Origin: VRUE01 sp963748075
GTDB lineage: Bacteria > Actinomycetota > Thermoleophilia > Solirubrobacterales > 70-9
NCBI GenBank assembly: GCA_963748075.1
Contig: CAVVHQ010000034.1
Location: 1 to 29,385, forward strand
Direction: 5' to 3'
DNA length: 29,385 nucleotides
Position numbers and translations under genes: made by a program. Positions 8,088 to 16,211 of this stretch are shown here, piece by piece. The notes beneath the pieces are model-generated. The model saw only the letters and a list, made by a program, of their open reading frames with translations. It ran no database searches and was not told where the DNA came from. The first letter of the stretch is position 1, and every line of letters begins with the position of its first letter.

Positions 8088-8465
8088 TTATTTGCCGGCG
8101 AAGTACTGCCGCCCTTTCTTCTTGACCCGGCCTTCCTTCTCGAGATCGCCGAGGACACGGTAGAGGTAGTTGGGCTTGATTTTCATCGTCTTGGCGATGT
8201 CCGAGGCGGAGATCCCGGGGCTGCCCTCGACGAGCTTCACCGCCTGGTCGGCCCGGGTCCCTTTGCGGCGGCGGCGGGGCGCGCCGCCCTTTTTCCGACC
8301 CGAGCCGCGCGGCCGACCGGGGCCTCGACCGACGCGACCCCCGGTCACCTTTCCGCCGAGCTCGGCGAGTGCGCGCTCGAGGCGCTTGCGCTCGTCGTCC
8401 AGCTCGGAGAGGCGCCTCTTGACCAAGTCGCGGGCCTCGTCGAGTACGTGAGTGGTGCTTGGCAT
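8088..8465 (-). CDS. Basic AT-hook protein with C-terminal winged helix
   Basis: A 125-aa protein in three parts. Residues 8-37 form a charged helix, probably a coiled coil (ARDLVKRRLSELDDERKRLERAL). Residues 44-70 are a flexible basic stretch with the AT-hook core GPGRPRGSGRK. Residues 72-123 resemble a winged helix (AVKLVEGSPGISASDIAKTMKIKPNYLYRVLGDLEKEGRVKKKGRQYF). The composition suggests a dimeric nucleoid-associated protein or regulator. I do not recognise a named family. I chose the inner ATG at 8463-8465 over one 11 codons upstream because AAAGGA sits 6 nt before it. It is downstream of the desaturase gene on the same strand, 182 nt away. Confidence 0.82.
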   Translation of the reverse strand: MPSTTHVLDEARDLVKRRLSELDDERKRLERALAELGGKVTGGRVGRGPGRPRGSGRKKGGAPRRRRKGTRADQAVKLVEGSPGISASDIAKTMKIKPNYLYRVLGDLEKEGRVKKKGRQYFAGK

Positions 8466-8547
8466 GTTGTTCCTTTCGACCGGTCGCTTTCCGCGCACCG
8501 GATACTGGTCAGCAAGCTATTGCGAACCGCAGTGTTGCATAGTCGAA

Positions 8548-8572
8548 TCACAGTGTCGCACAGACACTGTGA
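8548..8572. promoter_or_regulatory. Perfect 9-bp inverted repeat upstream of the AT-hook gene
   Basis: TCACAGTGT (8548-8556) and ACACTGTGA (8564-8572) are separated by 7 nt. The site is 83 nt before the AT-hook gene start and 76 nt after the desaturase stop. Its size and spacing fit a dimeric repressor operator, but it could also be a short terminator hairpin for the desaturase transcript. Confidence 0.5.
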
Positions 8573-8647
8573 CAGTGAGTAGCCGTCTTGCCAATTTGGC
8601 CTGTTCCACACTGACTATTTGGACAGAAATGTGAAGGTCCGACGCTG

Positions 8648-9541
8648 TCAGGCGGCGCGTTCGGCTTGGCGCTCGGGTGAGATTCGCACTACGTTGCGGG
8701 CGAGGCCGACCCTCTCCATCGCGGCGATGATCAACGCCGAGGGGTCGAGCTCCCAGCGCCGCAGGCCGTGCACCGCAGAGCGGGGGAAGGCGTGGTGGTT
8801 GTGATGCCACGACTCGCCCAGTGAAGGCAGGGCCAGCCAGAACACGTTGGTGGAGCGGTCGTCGGTGTCGAACCGCCGGCTGCCGAGGAAGTGACACACC
8901 GAGTTGACGCTCCAGGTGACATGGTGGACGAAGAAGACTCGCACCAGGCCGCCCCAGAGCAGACCGGTCGCGGCGCCGGCGGGCGTGCCGCTGACCAGGT
9001 ATCCGGCGACGCCCGGCAGGACGAGGCCTAGGGCCACCAGCGGCACGAAGCGGCGGTTGACGGTTCGCATGCCGGGGTCGTCGCAGAGATCGCGCGCGTA
9101 GAGCTTCCAGTCCGCCCGTCCCTGGGTCGACAACAGCCAGCCGGTGTGGGCGTGCCAGAGGCCCGCCATCACACCGCGGACGCCGTCGCCGCCTCCGACG
9201 TGGGGACTGTGCGGGTCGCCGTCTTCGTCGGTGTGGGCATGGTGCTTGCGATGGTCGGCCACCCAGGCGATCACCGGGCCCTGCACCGCCATCGAGCCGA
9301 GCATTGCGAACAGGTGCTCGAGGGGCTTCGCCGTCTGGAATGAGCGGTGGGTGAGCAACCGGTGGAAGCCCACCGTGATCCCGGCCGCGGTCAGCAGGTA
9401 CATCGCAGCGGCGATCGCCAGGTCGGCCGGGCTGACGAGCCGGTTCCAGAGAAGCGCGGCGGCGGCGATCGTCGCGGCGAAGGGAAGGATCACGGCGCCG
9501 AGGTTGGCGGTCTTCTCCGGGGCGGTCATCTCCTCGTGCAT
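8648..9541 (-). CDS. Membrane acyl-CoA/fatty-acid desaturase
   Basis: A 297-aa integral-membrane diiron desaturase of the stearoyl-CoA delta-9 type (FA_desaturase family). The three histidine boxes are intact: HRLLTH (60-65), HRKHH (97-101) and HHNHH (246-250). Hydrophobic segments lie near 13-32, 41-58, 78-95 and 165-208. The region after box 3, FPRSAVHGLRRWELDPSALII, is standard for this family. It would introduce a cis double bond into acyl chains and so adjust membrane fluidity. ATG 9541 is taken; a second ATG four codons on is possible. The divergent PucR-like gene starts 76 nt away and is a natural candidate regulator. Confidence 0.92.
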   Translation of the reverse strand: MHEEMTAPEKTANLGAVILPFAATIAAAALLWNRLVSPADLAIAAAMYLLTAAGITVGFHRLLTHRSFQTAKPLEHLFAMLGSMAVQGPVIAWVADHRKHHAHTDEDGDPHSPHVGGGDGVRGVMAGLWHAHTGWLLSTQGRADWKLYARDLCDDPGMRTVNRRFVPLVALGLVLPGVAGYLVSGTPAGAATGLLWGGLVRVFFVHHVTWSVNSVCHFLGSRRFDTDDRSTNVFWLALPSLGESWHHNHHAFPRSAVHGLRRWELDPSALIIAAMERVGLARNVVRISPERQAERAA

Positions 9542-9617
9542 GGGGCCAGGTTACGCTGAGATCGTCAACGTGTCCTAGCCTCCAGGCCAACCCGCGAGAG
9601 AGTTTCTTGTTAGCTAG

Positions 9618-10805
9618 ATGACAAGTTCCGTTGAATCCGAGCCCTGGCGAGCGTTGCCGCCCCTGGTCGCCGACCTGATCGAGCCCGAGCTCGACGCGGT
9701 CACCGCCGAGATCCTCGCGACGATCGCCCGCCAGGTGCCGGAGTACGCGCGGCCGCTGGAGGGAAGCTTCGGCCGCGGGATCAGGACCGGCGTGGGCGAG
9801 GCGCTGCGCCAGTTCGTCGCCCTGATCCGCGATCCGGAGGCCGGCCGCGGCGTGGGACGCGACGTCTACGTGGGCCTGGGGAGGGGCGAGCTGCAACAGG
9901 GCCGCACCCTCGACTCGCTGCAGGCCGCCTACCGGGTGGGCGCCCGGGTGGCCTGGCGACGCCTCTCGCGGGTCGGCCGCGAGGCCGGGCTGGACGCCGA
10001 GACGCTCAGCCTGCTCGCCGAGGCGATCTTCGCCTACATCGACGAGCTCTCCGCCGACTCGGTCGAGGGCTACGCGGAGGCTCAGTCGGACCTCGAGGGC
10101 GAACGCCGGCGGCGCGACCGCGAGCTGGCCACGCTGATGGTCCGCGAGCCGGCTGCCGAGCAGGCCGATCTGCGCGCCGCCGCGCAGCGCGCCGGCCGCT
10201 CGGTCCCGCGCAGCGCCGCGGCGCTCGCCTGCCCCGAGGGGAGGCTCGGCGAGCTGGCGAAACTGCTGCCGACCGAGGCGCTGACGGCGGCCCTGGAGGG
10301 AGTCGGCTGCGTGCTGATGCCCGACCCGGAGGGACCGGGCCGGACGGCGATCCTGGAGCGTGCCGCGCGGGACGTCACGGTGGCGCTCGGACCGTGCGGC
10401 GCGGCGGACGAGCTTCCCGCCTCGTGGTCGCTGGCCCGGGTGGCGCTGCGCGCCGCGGAAGCCGGCGCCCTGCCGGCGGCGGGCCTGCTGCGCGTCGAGG
10501 AGCATCTCGGCGAGCTGCTGCTGTTCGAGGGCGGCGCCCTTGCCGAGCGGATCGCCACTCGCCGCCTGGCGCCGTTCGACTCGCTGACCGAGAAGGCGCG
10601 AGAGCGGATGCGCGAGACGGCGCTCGCCTACGTCGGGCACGGCGGCAACTCGGTGGCGATGGCCGCGGCCCTCCACGTCCACCCCCAGACCGCGCGCAAC
10701 CGCATGGCGCGCCTGCGCGAGCTGCTCGGCGAGCAGCTCGACGACCCCGACGCCCGCTTCGAGCTGCAGATCGCGCTATGGCACCGGGCGCCGAGCGGCG
10801 GCTAG
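9618..10805 (+). CDS. PucR-type helix-turn-helix transcriptional regulator
   Basis: A 395-aa regulator. The C-terminal domain (about 330-390) reads LAYVGHGGNSVAMAAALHVHPQTARNRMARLRELLG, the PucR C-terminal HTH_30 motif. Residues 10-150 (ELDAVTAEILATI..., YVGLGRGELQQGRTLDSLQAAYRVGARVAWRRL) look like the helical N-terminal domain found in many actinobacterial PucR proteins, related to RsbRD sensors. Residues 165-320 form an Ala/Glu-rich middle that resembles a degenerate GGDEF-like linker. No ligand site can be named. It is divergent from the desaturase gene and its 3' end overlaps the convergent hydroxylase gene by 4 nt. That context suggests control of fatty-acid modification. Confidence 0.85.
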   Translation: MTSSVESEPWRALPPLVADLIEPELDAVTAEILATIARQVPEYARPLEGSFGRGIRTGVGEALRQFVALIRDPEAGRGVGRDVYVGLGRGELQQGRTLDSLQAAYRVGARVAWRRLSRVGREAGLDAETLSLLAEAIFAYIDELSADSVEGYAEAQSDLEGERRRRDRELATLMVREPAAEQADLRAAAQRAGRSVPRSAAALACPEGRLGELAKLLPTEALTAALEGVGCVLMPDPEGPGRTAILERAARDVTVALGPCGAADELPASWSLARVALRAAEAGALPAAGLLRVEEHLGELLLFEGGALAERIATRRLAPFDSLTEKARERMRETALAYVGHGGNSVAMAAALHVHPQTARNRMARLRELLGEQLDDPDARFELQIALWHRAPSGG

Positions 10806-11428
10806 TTGCCGCGCTTGCGGGGGAGGGTGCCGAAGACCACGTCCCAGAGCGGCGAGGAGACGCCGTAGCCGAAGCGGTGGTCCTGGAAGTGGTGGCGCAT
10901 GTGTTGCTCGCGCAGCCGTTTGCCGAGCTTCGACCTGGGGACGAAGTGGTGGACGTAGTAGTGCGTGTAGTCGTAGAAGAGGTAGCCGGCGATGAAGCCG
11001 CCGAACAGCGGGTAGGCCGCCGGCGCGCCGAAGATCAGCGTGAAGGCGAAGAAGAAGAGCGCCGCCAGCGGGATCGAGACGGCTGGCGGCATCACCAGAC
11101 GCAGCTTGTCGTTCGGGTGGTCGTGGTGGATGCCGTGGATGATGAAGTGCATCCGGTGGCCGATCGCGTTGTCGGGGTCCCAGTGGAAGAACAACCGGTG
11201 CAGCCAGTACTCGGTCAGCGTCCAGATGCCGATCCCGCCGAGGCTGAGCAGAGCGAGCTGCCAGACGGCCTCGCCCCGGTCGGCGGCCAGCCACTCCATC
11301 GCGACGATCACCGGCACGAAGACGATCGCCGGAATCGCGGGATGGACCCGCGAGAAGAAGTTGAGGAAGCCGCTCTCGAAGAGCTGGGGGGAGGCCGAGA
11401 GCTTCTCGGTGTGATTCTGGACTGGCAT
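10802..11428 (-). CDS. Sterol desaturase/fatty acid hydroxylase superfamily protein
   Basis: A 208-aa membrane diiron hydroxylase resembling fatty acid 2-hydroxylase (FA2H). Histidine clusters are HRLFFH (77-82), HRMHFIIHGIHH (91-102), HYYVHH (156-161) and HMRHH (176-180). They are followed by HRFGYGVSSPLWDVVFGT, a C-terminal signature of this superfamily. Hydrophobic segments lie at about 32-47, 57-75, 112-135 and 138-155. The likely reaction is 2-hydroxylation of an acyl chain; the substrate is unknown. The ATG at 11428 is preferred, with GGGG 5-8 nt upstream; another in-frame ATG at 11503 would add 25 unconserved residues. It overlaps the convergent PucR gene by 4 nt. Confidence 0.88.
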   Translation of the reverse strand: MPVQNHTEKLSASPQLFESGFLNFFSRVHPAIPAIVFVPVIVAMEWLAADRGEAVWQLALLSLGGIGIWTLTEYWLHRLFFHWDPDNAIGHRMHFIIHGIHHDHPNDKLRLVMPPAVSIPLAALFFFAFTLIFGAPAAYPLFGGFIAGYLFYDYTHYYVHHFVPRSKLGKRLREQHMRHHFQDHRFGYGVSSPLWDVVFGTLPRKRGN

Positions 11429-11568
11429 CCCGAGCCCCGAATGGTAGCGATGATCGGCGCCGCCTCCGCAAGACGCGGGGAAGATGTGAAAAGCTTGTGT
11501 CAAAGACGTTGCGCTTTGCGGGAATGGGCCTCACGAAAGTGCAACGGCATTGTCAAGATTCGCGCCCG

Positions 11569-11754
11569 ATGGCAAGCAAGAAGCCCCCGAGCTGCGACGA
11601 CTGCTACTTCCGCAAGAACATGCTCTGCGCGCTTCAGCTCGAGGAGCCCTGCGCGACGTTCCGCCCCGATCGGCCCGAGGGCCTCGTCCCGCCCCGCCAG
11701 CCCGTCCTGCTGATGAGACCGCCCCGCTGGGCGACCCAGTCGCGCGCGGCATAG
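11569..11754 (+). CDS. Small four-cysteine protein of unknown function
   Basis: A 61-aa ORF. After a short basic start (MASKKPPS) it has CDDCYFRKNMLC...EEPC, a C-x2-C-x8-C-x7-C spacing that could bind zinc or an iron-sulfur centre. A Pro/Arg-rich tail follows (FRPDRPEGLVPPRQPV). I do not recognise the family. The frame stays open back to an ATG at 11497, but the Cys region begins right after the chosen ATG. It is divergent from the hydroxylase gene and 79 nt upstream of hsp20. Confidence 0.6.
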   Translation: MASKKPPSCDDCYFRKNMLCALQLEEPCATFRPDRPEGLVPPRQPVLLMRPPRWATQSRAA

Positions 11755-11819
11755 AAGCGGGGCGAAGGCAGGAGGGTGGGGCGCCTCGACCCCAGCGACG
11801 GGACCCGCCCGCCGCTGGC

Positions 11820-11825
11820 TATGGT
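11820..11825 (+). promoter_or_regulatory. Candidate -10 box for leaderless hsp20 transcript
   Basis: TATGGT ends 8 nt before the ATG at 11834, and no Shine-Dalgarno sequence lies between. No HspR/HAIR or CIRCE operator is visible upstream. Confidence 0.4.
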
Positions 11826-11833
11826 TTTGACCG

Positions 11834-12277
11834 ATGCCGCAGCGCGATCTCTTCGCCAACTTTGCCCGCATGCGGCGGGAGATGGATCAGATGCTCGGGG
11901 GCGGCTGGGGGCGGACCGCCTACGTGAGCAGGCGGAGCACCGGCTTCTCCCCCAACGTCGACGTCTACTACGGCGGCGATCCGCAGCGAGCGGTCGTGAA
12001 GGTCGACCTGGCCGGGGTGGATCTGGACCAAGTGGGGATCGAGGTCAGCGGCCGGCAGCTCGCGATCGTCGGCGAGCGGCCGGTGCAGGAGACCGAAGGG
12101 CGCGTCTACCAGCAGGTGGAGATTCCCTCCGGGCCCTTCAGGCGGGTGGTGGAGTTCCAGGTCGACGTCGACGCGGATCACGCCAGGGCCACCTACGAGG
12201 ACGGGGTGCTGCGGATCGAGCTGCCGCTTCGCGATCCGGCCGAAGCAACCCGCAGCGTGCCGATCGGACGCCGCTGA
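11834..12277 (+). CDS. Hsp20/alpha-crystallin family small heat-shock protein
   Basis: A 147-aa ATP-independent holdase chaperone. The N-terminal arm (MPQRDLFANFARMRREMDQML) is typical of bacterial sHSPs. The alpha-crystallin domain spans about 40-135: SPNVDVYYGGDPQRAVVKVDLAGVDLDQVGIEVSGRQLAIVGER, then FRRVVEFQVDVDADHARATYEDGVLRIELPL. The latter has the conserved A-x-Y-x-x-G-V-L-x-I-x-L pattern. Its stop overlaps the lon start by one base (TGATG), so the holdase and the protease are translationally coupled. Confidence 0.92.
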   Translation: MPQRDLFANFARMRREMDQMLGGGWGRTAYVSRRSTGFSPNVDVYYGGDPQRAVVKVDLAGVDLDQVGIEVSGRQLAIVGERPVQETEGRVYQQVEIPSGPFRRVVEFQVDVDADHARATYEDGVLRIELPLRDPAEATRSVPIGRR

Positions 12278-14664
12278 TGGAGGGCTCGGTCCCGGCCCTG
12301 CAGGTGGTCGAGTCGCCGCTCGACGCGGAGGACGCGATTCGGGCCAGCGAGCCCCTGCCCGACGCGCTGCCGGTGCTGCCGCTGCGCGAGACCGTCACCT
12401 TCCCGGAAACCCTGACCCCGCTCGCGGTCGGCCAGGAGCGCTCGATCAAACTGGTCGACGACGTGCTCGGCGCCAACCGGATGCTGGCGATGGTCGCGGC
12501 GCGCGACCCCGAGGACGAGGAGCCGGGCCCCGAGGGCCTCTACGACGTCGGCGTGGTCGGCATCGTCGCGAGGATGGTGAAAGTCCCCGACGGCAGCCTC
12601 CGCATCCTCGTCCAGGGGGCGCAGCGGGTCCGCATCGGTCCCTACGTCGCCGAGGAGCCCTACCTGGTGGCGCGGATCGCCGAGCTGCCTGACGTGGTCG
12701 AGGAGGGGCCCGAGCTGGAGGCGCTGAGCCGCAACGTGCAGCGCACCTTCTCGGAGATCGTCGAGCACATCCCCTACCTGCCCGAGGAGCTGCAGATGGC
12801 GGTCGCCAACATCGAGGACCCGGCGGCGCTCGGCCACCTGATAGCCGGCGCCCTGCGGATCACGATCGAGGAGAAGCAGGAGCTGCTGGAGGAGGTCGAC
12901 GTGACGGCGCGGCTGCGGCGCCTCTCGCAGATCCTCGCCCGCGAGCTGGAGGTGGTCCAGCTCGGCAGCCAGATCCAGTCGCAGGTGCAGTCGGAAGTCG
13001 ACAAGGGCCAGCGCGAGTTTTTCCTCCGCCAGCAGCTGAAGGCGATCCAGGAGGAGCTGGGGGAGAGCGACGAGCAGCAGGCCGAGGTGAACGAGCTGCG
13101 CCAGCGGGTCGAGGAGGCAGATCTGCCCGAGCAGGCCGGCAAAGCTGCGGACCGGGAGCTGTCGCGGCTGGAGAAGCTGCCGTCGGCGGCAGCAGAGCAC
13201 GGGGTGATCCGCAGCTACCTGGAGTGGCTGGTCGAGCTGCCCTGGTCGCAGCGGACCGAGGACGACCTCGACATCCCCCACGCCCGCGAGGTGCTCGACG
13301 CCGACCACTACGACCTGGAGAAGGTCAAGGACCGCATCCTGGAGTACCTGGCGGTGCGCAAGCTGAACCCCGACTCGCCCGGGCCGATCCTCTGCTTCGT
13401 CGGTCCGCCCGGCGTCGGCAAGACCAGCCTCGGCAAATCGATCGCGCGGGCGCTGGGGCGCGAGTTCGAGCGGATCTCGGTCGGCGGCGTGCGCGACGAG
13501 GCGGAGATCCGCGGCCACCGCCGCACCTACATAGGGGCGATGCCGGGGACGATCGTCCGGGCGCTGCGCGACGCCGGCTCGCGCAACCCAGTCTTCATGA
13601 TCGACGAGATCGACAAGATGGGCGCCGACTTCCGCGGCGACCCCTCCTCGGCGATGCTTGAGGTGCTTGACCCGGCGCAGAACGACACCTTCCGCGACCA
13701 CTACATCGACCTCGAGTTCGACCTCTCCGACGTGATGTTCATCGCCACCGCGAACGTCCTGGACACCGTTCCCGGACCGCTCCAGGACCGGATGGAGACG
13801 ATCGAGCTGGCCGGCTACACCCTGGACGAGAAGAAGCACATCGCCCGCCGTTACCTGGTGCCGCGCCAGATCGAGGCGAACGGGCTGAAGCCGTCGCAGA
13901 TCGAGTTCGCCGAGCCGGCGCTGACCGCGATCGTCGAGGAGTACACGCGCGAGGCCGGCGTCCGCAACCTCGAGCGCGAGATCGGCACGGTCTGCCGCAA
14001 GATCGCCCGTGAGGTTGCCGAGGGCAAGCTGGACGGCAAGGTGAAGGTCTCGGCCAAGCGGGCACGCGAGCTGCTCGGCCGCCGCCGCTTCTTCGCCGAG
14101 CAGCGCCGCCGCACCCAGGTCCCCGGCGTCGCCACCGGCCTCGCCTGGACGCCGACCGGCGGCGACGTCCTCTTCATCGAGGCGACCGCGATGCCGGGGT
14201 CGGGCAAGCTGACGATCACCGGCCAGCTCGGCGATGTGATGAAGGAGTCGGCGCAGGCGGCGCTCTCCTACGTGCGCGGACAGTGGCGCGAGCTGGCGCC
14301 CGAGCTGGAGGAGGACTGGTTCGCCGAGCACGACATCCACATCCACGTGCCGGCCGGCGCGGTGCCCAAGGACGGCCCCTCGGCGGGCGTCGCGATGGCC
14401 GTGGCGCTGGCCTCGCTGGTCAGCGGCCGCAAGGTCCGCAACGACGTCGCGATGACCGGCGAGGTGACCCTGACCGGGCAGGTGCTGCCGGTCGGAGGGC
14501 TGAAGGAGAAGTCGCTCGCCGCCCAGCGGGCTGGGATCAAGCGGGTGATCGTGCCGGAGCGCAACGAGGGCGACGTCGCGGAGATCCCCGAGCACGAGCG
14601 CAGCGAGCTGGAGTTCGCCTACGTCGACGAGGTCGAGAAGGCGATCGACGCCGCGCTCGCATAG
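12277..14664 (+). CDS. lon: ATP-dependent protease Lon
   Basis: A 795-aa LonA-type AAA+ serine protease, the usual length. The N-terminal LAN domain starts LPVLPLRETVTFPETLTPLAVG. A coiled region follows (SEVDKGQREFFLRQQLKAIQEELGE). Walker A is GPPGVGKT (376-383) and Walker B VFMIDEID (439-446). The protease domain has the catalytic dyad Ser702 in PKDGPSAG and Lys745 in GGLKEKS, 43 residues apart as in E. coli Lon. The ATG at 12277 was chosen because it overlaps the hsp20 stop; the open frame further upstream is not Lon-like. The GT39-like gene begins 5 nt downstream, extending the operon. Confidence 0.97.
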   Translation: MEGSVPALQVVESPLDAEDAIRASEPLPDALPVLPLRETVTFPETLTPLAVGQERSIKLVDDVLGANRMLAMVAARDPEDEEPGPEGLYDVGVVGIVARMVKVPDGSLRILVQGAQRVRIGPYVAEEPYLVARIAELPDVVEEGPELEALSRNVQRTFSEIVEHIPYLPEELQMAVANIEDPAALGHLIAGALRITIEEKQELLEEVDVTARLRRLSQILARELEVVQLGSQIQSQVQSEVDKGQREFFLRQQLKAIQEELGESDEQQAEVNELRQRVEEADLPEQAGKAADRELSRLEKLPSAAAEHGVIRSYLEWLVELPWSQRTEDDLDIPHAREVLDADHYDLEKVKDRILEYLAVRKLNPDSPGPILCFVGPPGVGKTSLGKSIARALGREFERISVGGVRDEAEIRGHRRTYIGAMPGTIVRALRDAGSRNPVFMIDEIDKMGADFRGDPSSAMLEVLDPAQNDTFRDHYIDLEFDLSDVMFIATANVLDTVPGPLQDRMETIELAGYTLDEKKHIARRYLVPRQIEANGLKPSQIEFAEPALTAIVEEYTREAGVRNLEREIGTVCRKIAREVAEGKLDGKVKVSAKRARELLGRRRFFAEQRRRTQVPGVATGLAWTPTGGDVLFIEATAMPGSGKLTITGQLGDVMKESAQAALSYVRGQWRELAPELEEDWFAEHDIHIHVPAGAVPKDGPSAGVAMAVALASLVSGRKVRNDVAMTGEVTLTGQVLPVGGLKEKSLAAQRAGIKRVIVPERNEGDVAEIPEHERSELEFAYVDEVEKAIDAALA

Positions 14665-14669
14665 CGACC

Positions 14670-16211
14670 ATGGAGGCAGCCGGAGCCCTGGGCAGGGGCA
14701 ACCTGTCGACTCTCTACGAGGCGATCCGCGAGGCGGTGCGGGCGCGCTCCCGCGCGTTCTGGGTCGTCGCGGGGCTGACGGCGCTCGCCGCCGTCCTGCG
14801 CTTCGCGACGCTGGGCGTCCAGTCCTACCACCACGACGAGATCGTCACCGCCAGCCGCGTCCTGCGCGACGACTTCTGGCACGCGATGGACGCGGTCGGC
14901 TTCAGCGAGTCGGCGCCGCCGCTCTACTACGCGTTGGCCTGGGCCTGGACCCAGCTCACAGGCAGCGGCGAGGTCGGCCTGCGCTCGTTCTCGGCGCTGG
15001 CCGGGGTGGCGACAGTGCCGGTCGCCTACCTGCTCGGCGACGAGCTGCGCGGCCGCCGCGCCGGGATCGCTGCGGCGGCGCTGGTCGCGGTCAACCCGAT
15101 GCTGCTCTGGTACTCGCAGGAGGCGCGCGGCTACGCGCTGCTGTCGCTGCTGACCGCCGTCGCGGCGCTCTACTTCGTGCGGGCGCTCGACCGCGGCCGC
15201 CGCGCCGACCTCACCGGTTGGGGGATCGCCTCGGCGCTCGCCCTGGCGACTCACTATTTCGCGATCTTCCCAATCGCTTTCGAGGCGCTCTGGCTCCTGC
15301 GCCGCCGCGGGCGCGCGGTGGCGAGCGGGCTGTGGATCGTCGCCGCGACCGGCCTGCTGCTGGCGCCGCTGGCGATCCACCAGATGTCGCTCGGCCACGC
15401 CGAGTGGATCGGCGACCACAGCCTCGGCCACCGGCTCTGGGCGGCCGGGGTGAGCTTCGCGCTCGGCGAGACCGGCGAAGTCATCGCCCAGCCGGAGCGG
15501 CTGCTGCCGGCCGTGGTGCCGCTGGCGGCGATGCTTGCCGCGCTGGGCCTTGTCGCGGCGCGCGGCGAGCGTCGCGAGCGGCGCGCCGCGGGACGCATGC
15601 TGGCGCTCGCCGCCGTGACCGTCGCCGCCCCGCTCGCCCTGGCGCTGCCGGTCCCCGGTTGGGACTACGTCCTGGCGCGCAACCTGCTGCCGGCCCTGGT
15701 TCCGCTGCTGGCCGCCGTCGCGGTCGGCGCGACGCTGCGCCGGGCCCGCCGCGCCGGCGCCCTCCTCATCGCGGTCCTGATCGCCTGCTCGCTTGGCTTC
15801 GCGGTCTGGGCGAGCGCGTCTCCCTCCCTGCAGCGGGCCGACTGGGAGGCGGTCGCCACGAAGCTGGGCGAACCGCGGGCGCCGCGGGCGATCGTCACCT
15901 GGACGCTCGGCGAGGCCTCGCTCCGCTACTACCTCTCGACCGGCTCCTTCCAGGTCCAGGCCGCCGACGGCTTCGCCTGGTACGTGCACGAGGTCGACTT
16001 CGTCTCGCAGGGTCCGGCGCCGCCGGTCCCCCCGCGCCTGCTCGGGCCCCGCTTCGCCGAACTCGGCTACGGGCCGGCCGGCCGCCTTTGGGTGAGGCGC
16101 TACGCGCTGCCCGGGCCGGAGCTGGCCCATCTGCGGCTGCGGACGGTTCGCGACGCCGACCTCGGATTTCGCTCCAACGGCGTCCTGCTCGACGGCATCG
16201 GCCCGCCGTGA
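14670..16211 (+). CDS. GT39-like membrane glycosyltransferase (PMT/ArnT superfamily)
   Basis: A 513-aa polytopic membrane protein. After a first TM helix (about 31-48) comes YHHDEIV with D56/E57, the acidic pair of the GT-C fold first loop. ESAPPLYYALAW (80-91) is also typical of the ArnT/PMT superfamily. Roughly ten more hydrophobic segments run to about residue 375. A soluble C-terminal domain follows (about 376-513; SLQRADWEAVATKL..., FAWYVHEVDFVSQG). It would transfer sugar from a polyprenyl-phosphate donor to protein or lipid on the outer face of the membrane; donor and acceptor are unknown. It starts 5 nt after lon, an unusual partner, so co-transcription is likely but a functional link is not obvious. 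Confidence 0.8.
   Translation: MEAAGALGRGNLSTLYEAIREAVRARSRAFWVVAGLTALAAVLRFATLGVQSYHHDEIVTASRVLRDDFWHAMDAVGFSESAPPLYYALAWAWTQLTGSGEVGLRSFSALAGVATVPVAYLLGDELRGRRAGIAAAALVAVNPMLLWYSQEARGYALLSLLTAVAALYFVRALDRGRRADLTGWGIASALALATHYFAIFPIAFEALWLLRRRGRAVASGLWIVAATGLLLAPLAIHQMSLGHAEWIGDHSLGHRLWAAGVSFALGETGEVIAQPERLLPAVVPLAAMLAALGLVAARGERRERRAAGRMLALAAVTVAAPLALALPVPGWDYVLARNLLPALVPLLAAVAVGATLRRARRAGALLIAVLIACSLGFAVWASASPSLQRADWEAVATKLGEPRAPRAIVTWTLGEASLRYYLSTGSFQVQAADGFAWYVHEVDFVSQGPAPPVPPRLLGPRFAELGYGPAGRLWVRRYALPGPELAHLRLRTVRDADLGFRSNGVLLDGIGPP

Noticed and set aside
8517..10682. 721-codon minus-strand frame across the PucR and desaturase genes
   Set aside because: Low-complexity translation, no domain, no start signal. 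Both real genes are recognised in other frames.
12193..14595. 800-codon minus-strand frame opposite lon
   Set aside because: It is the antisense shadow of Lon, with His/Leu/Asp-rich low-complexity translation.
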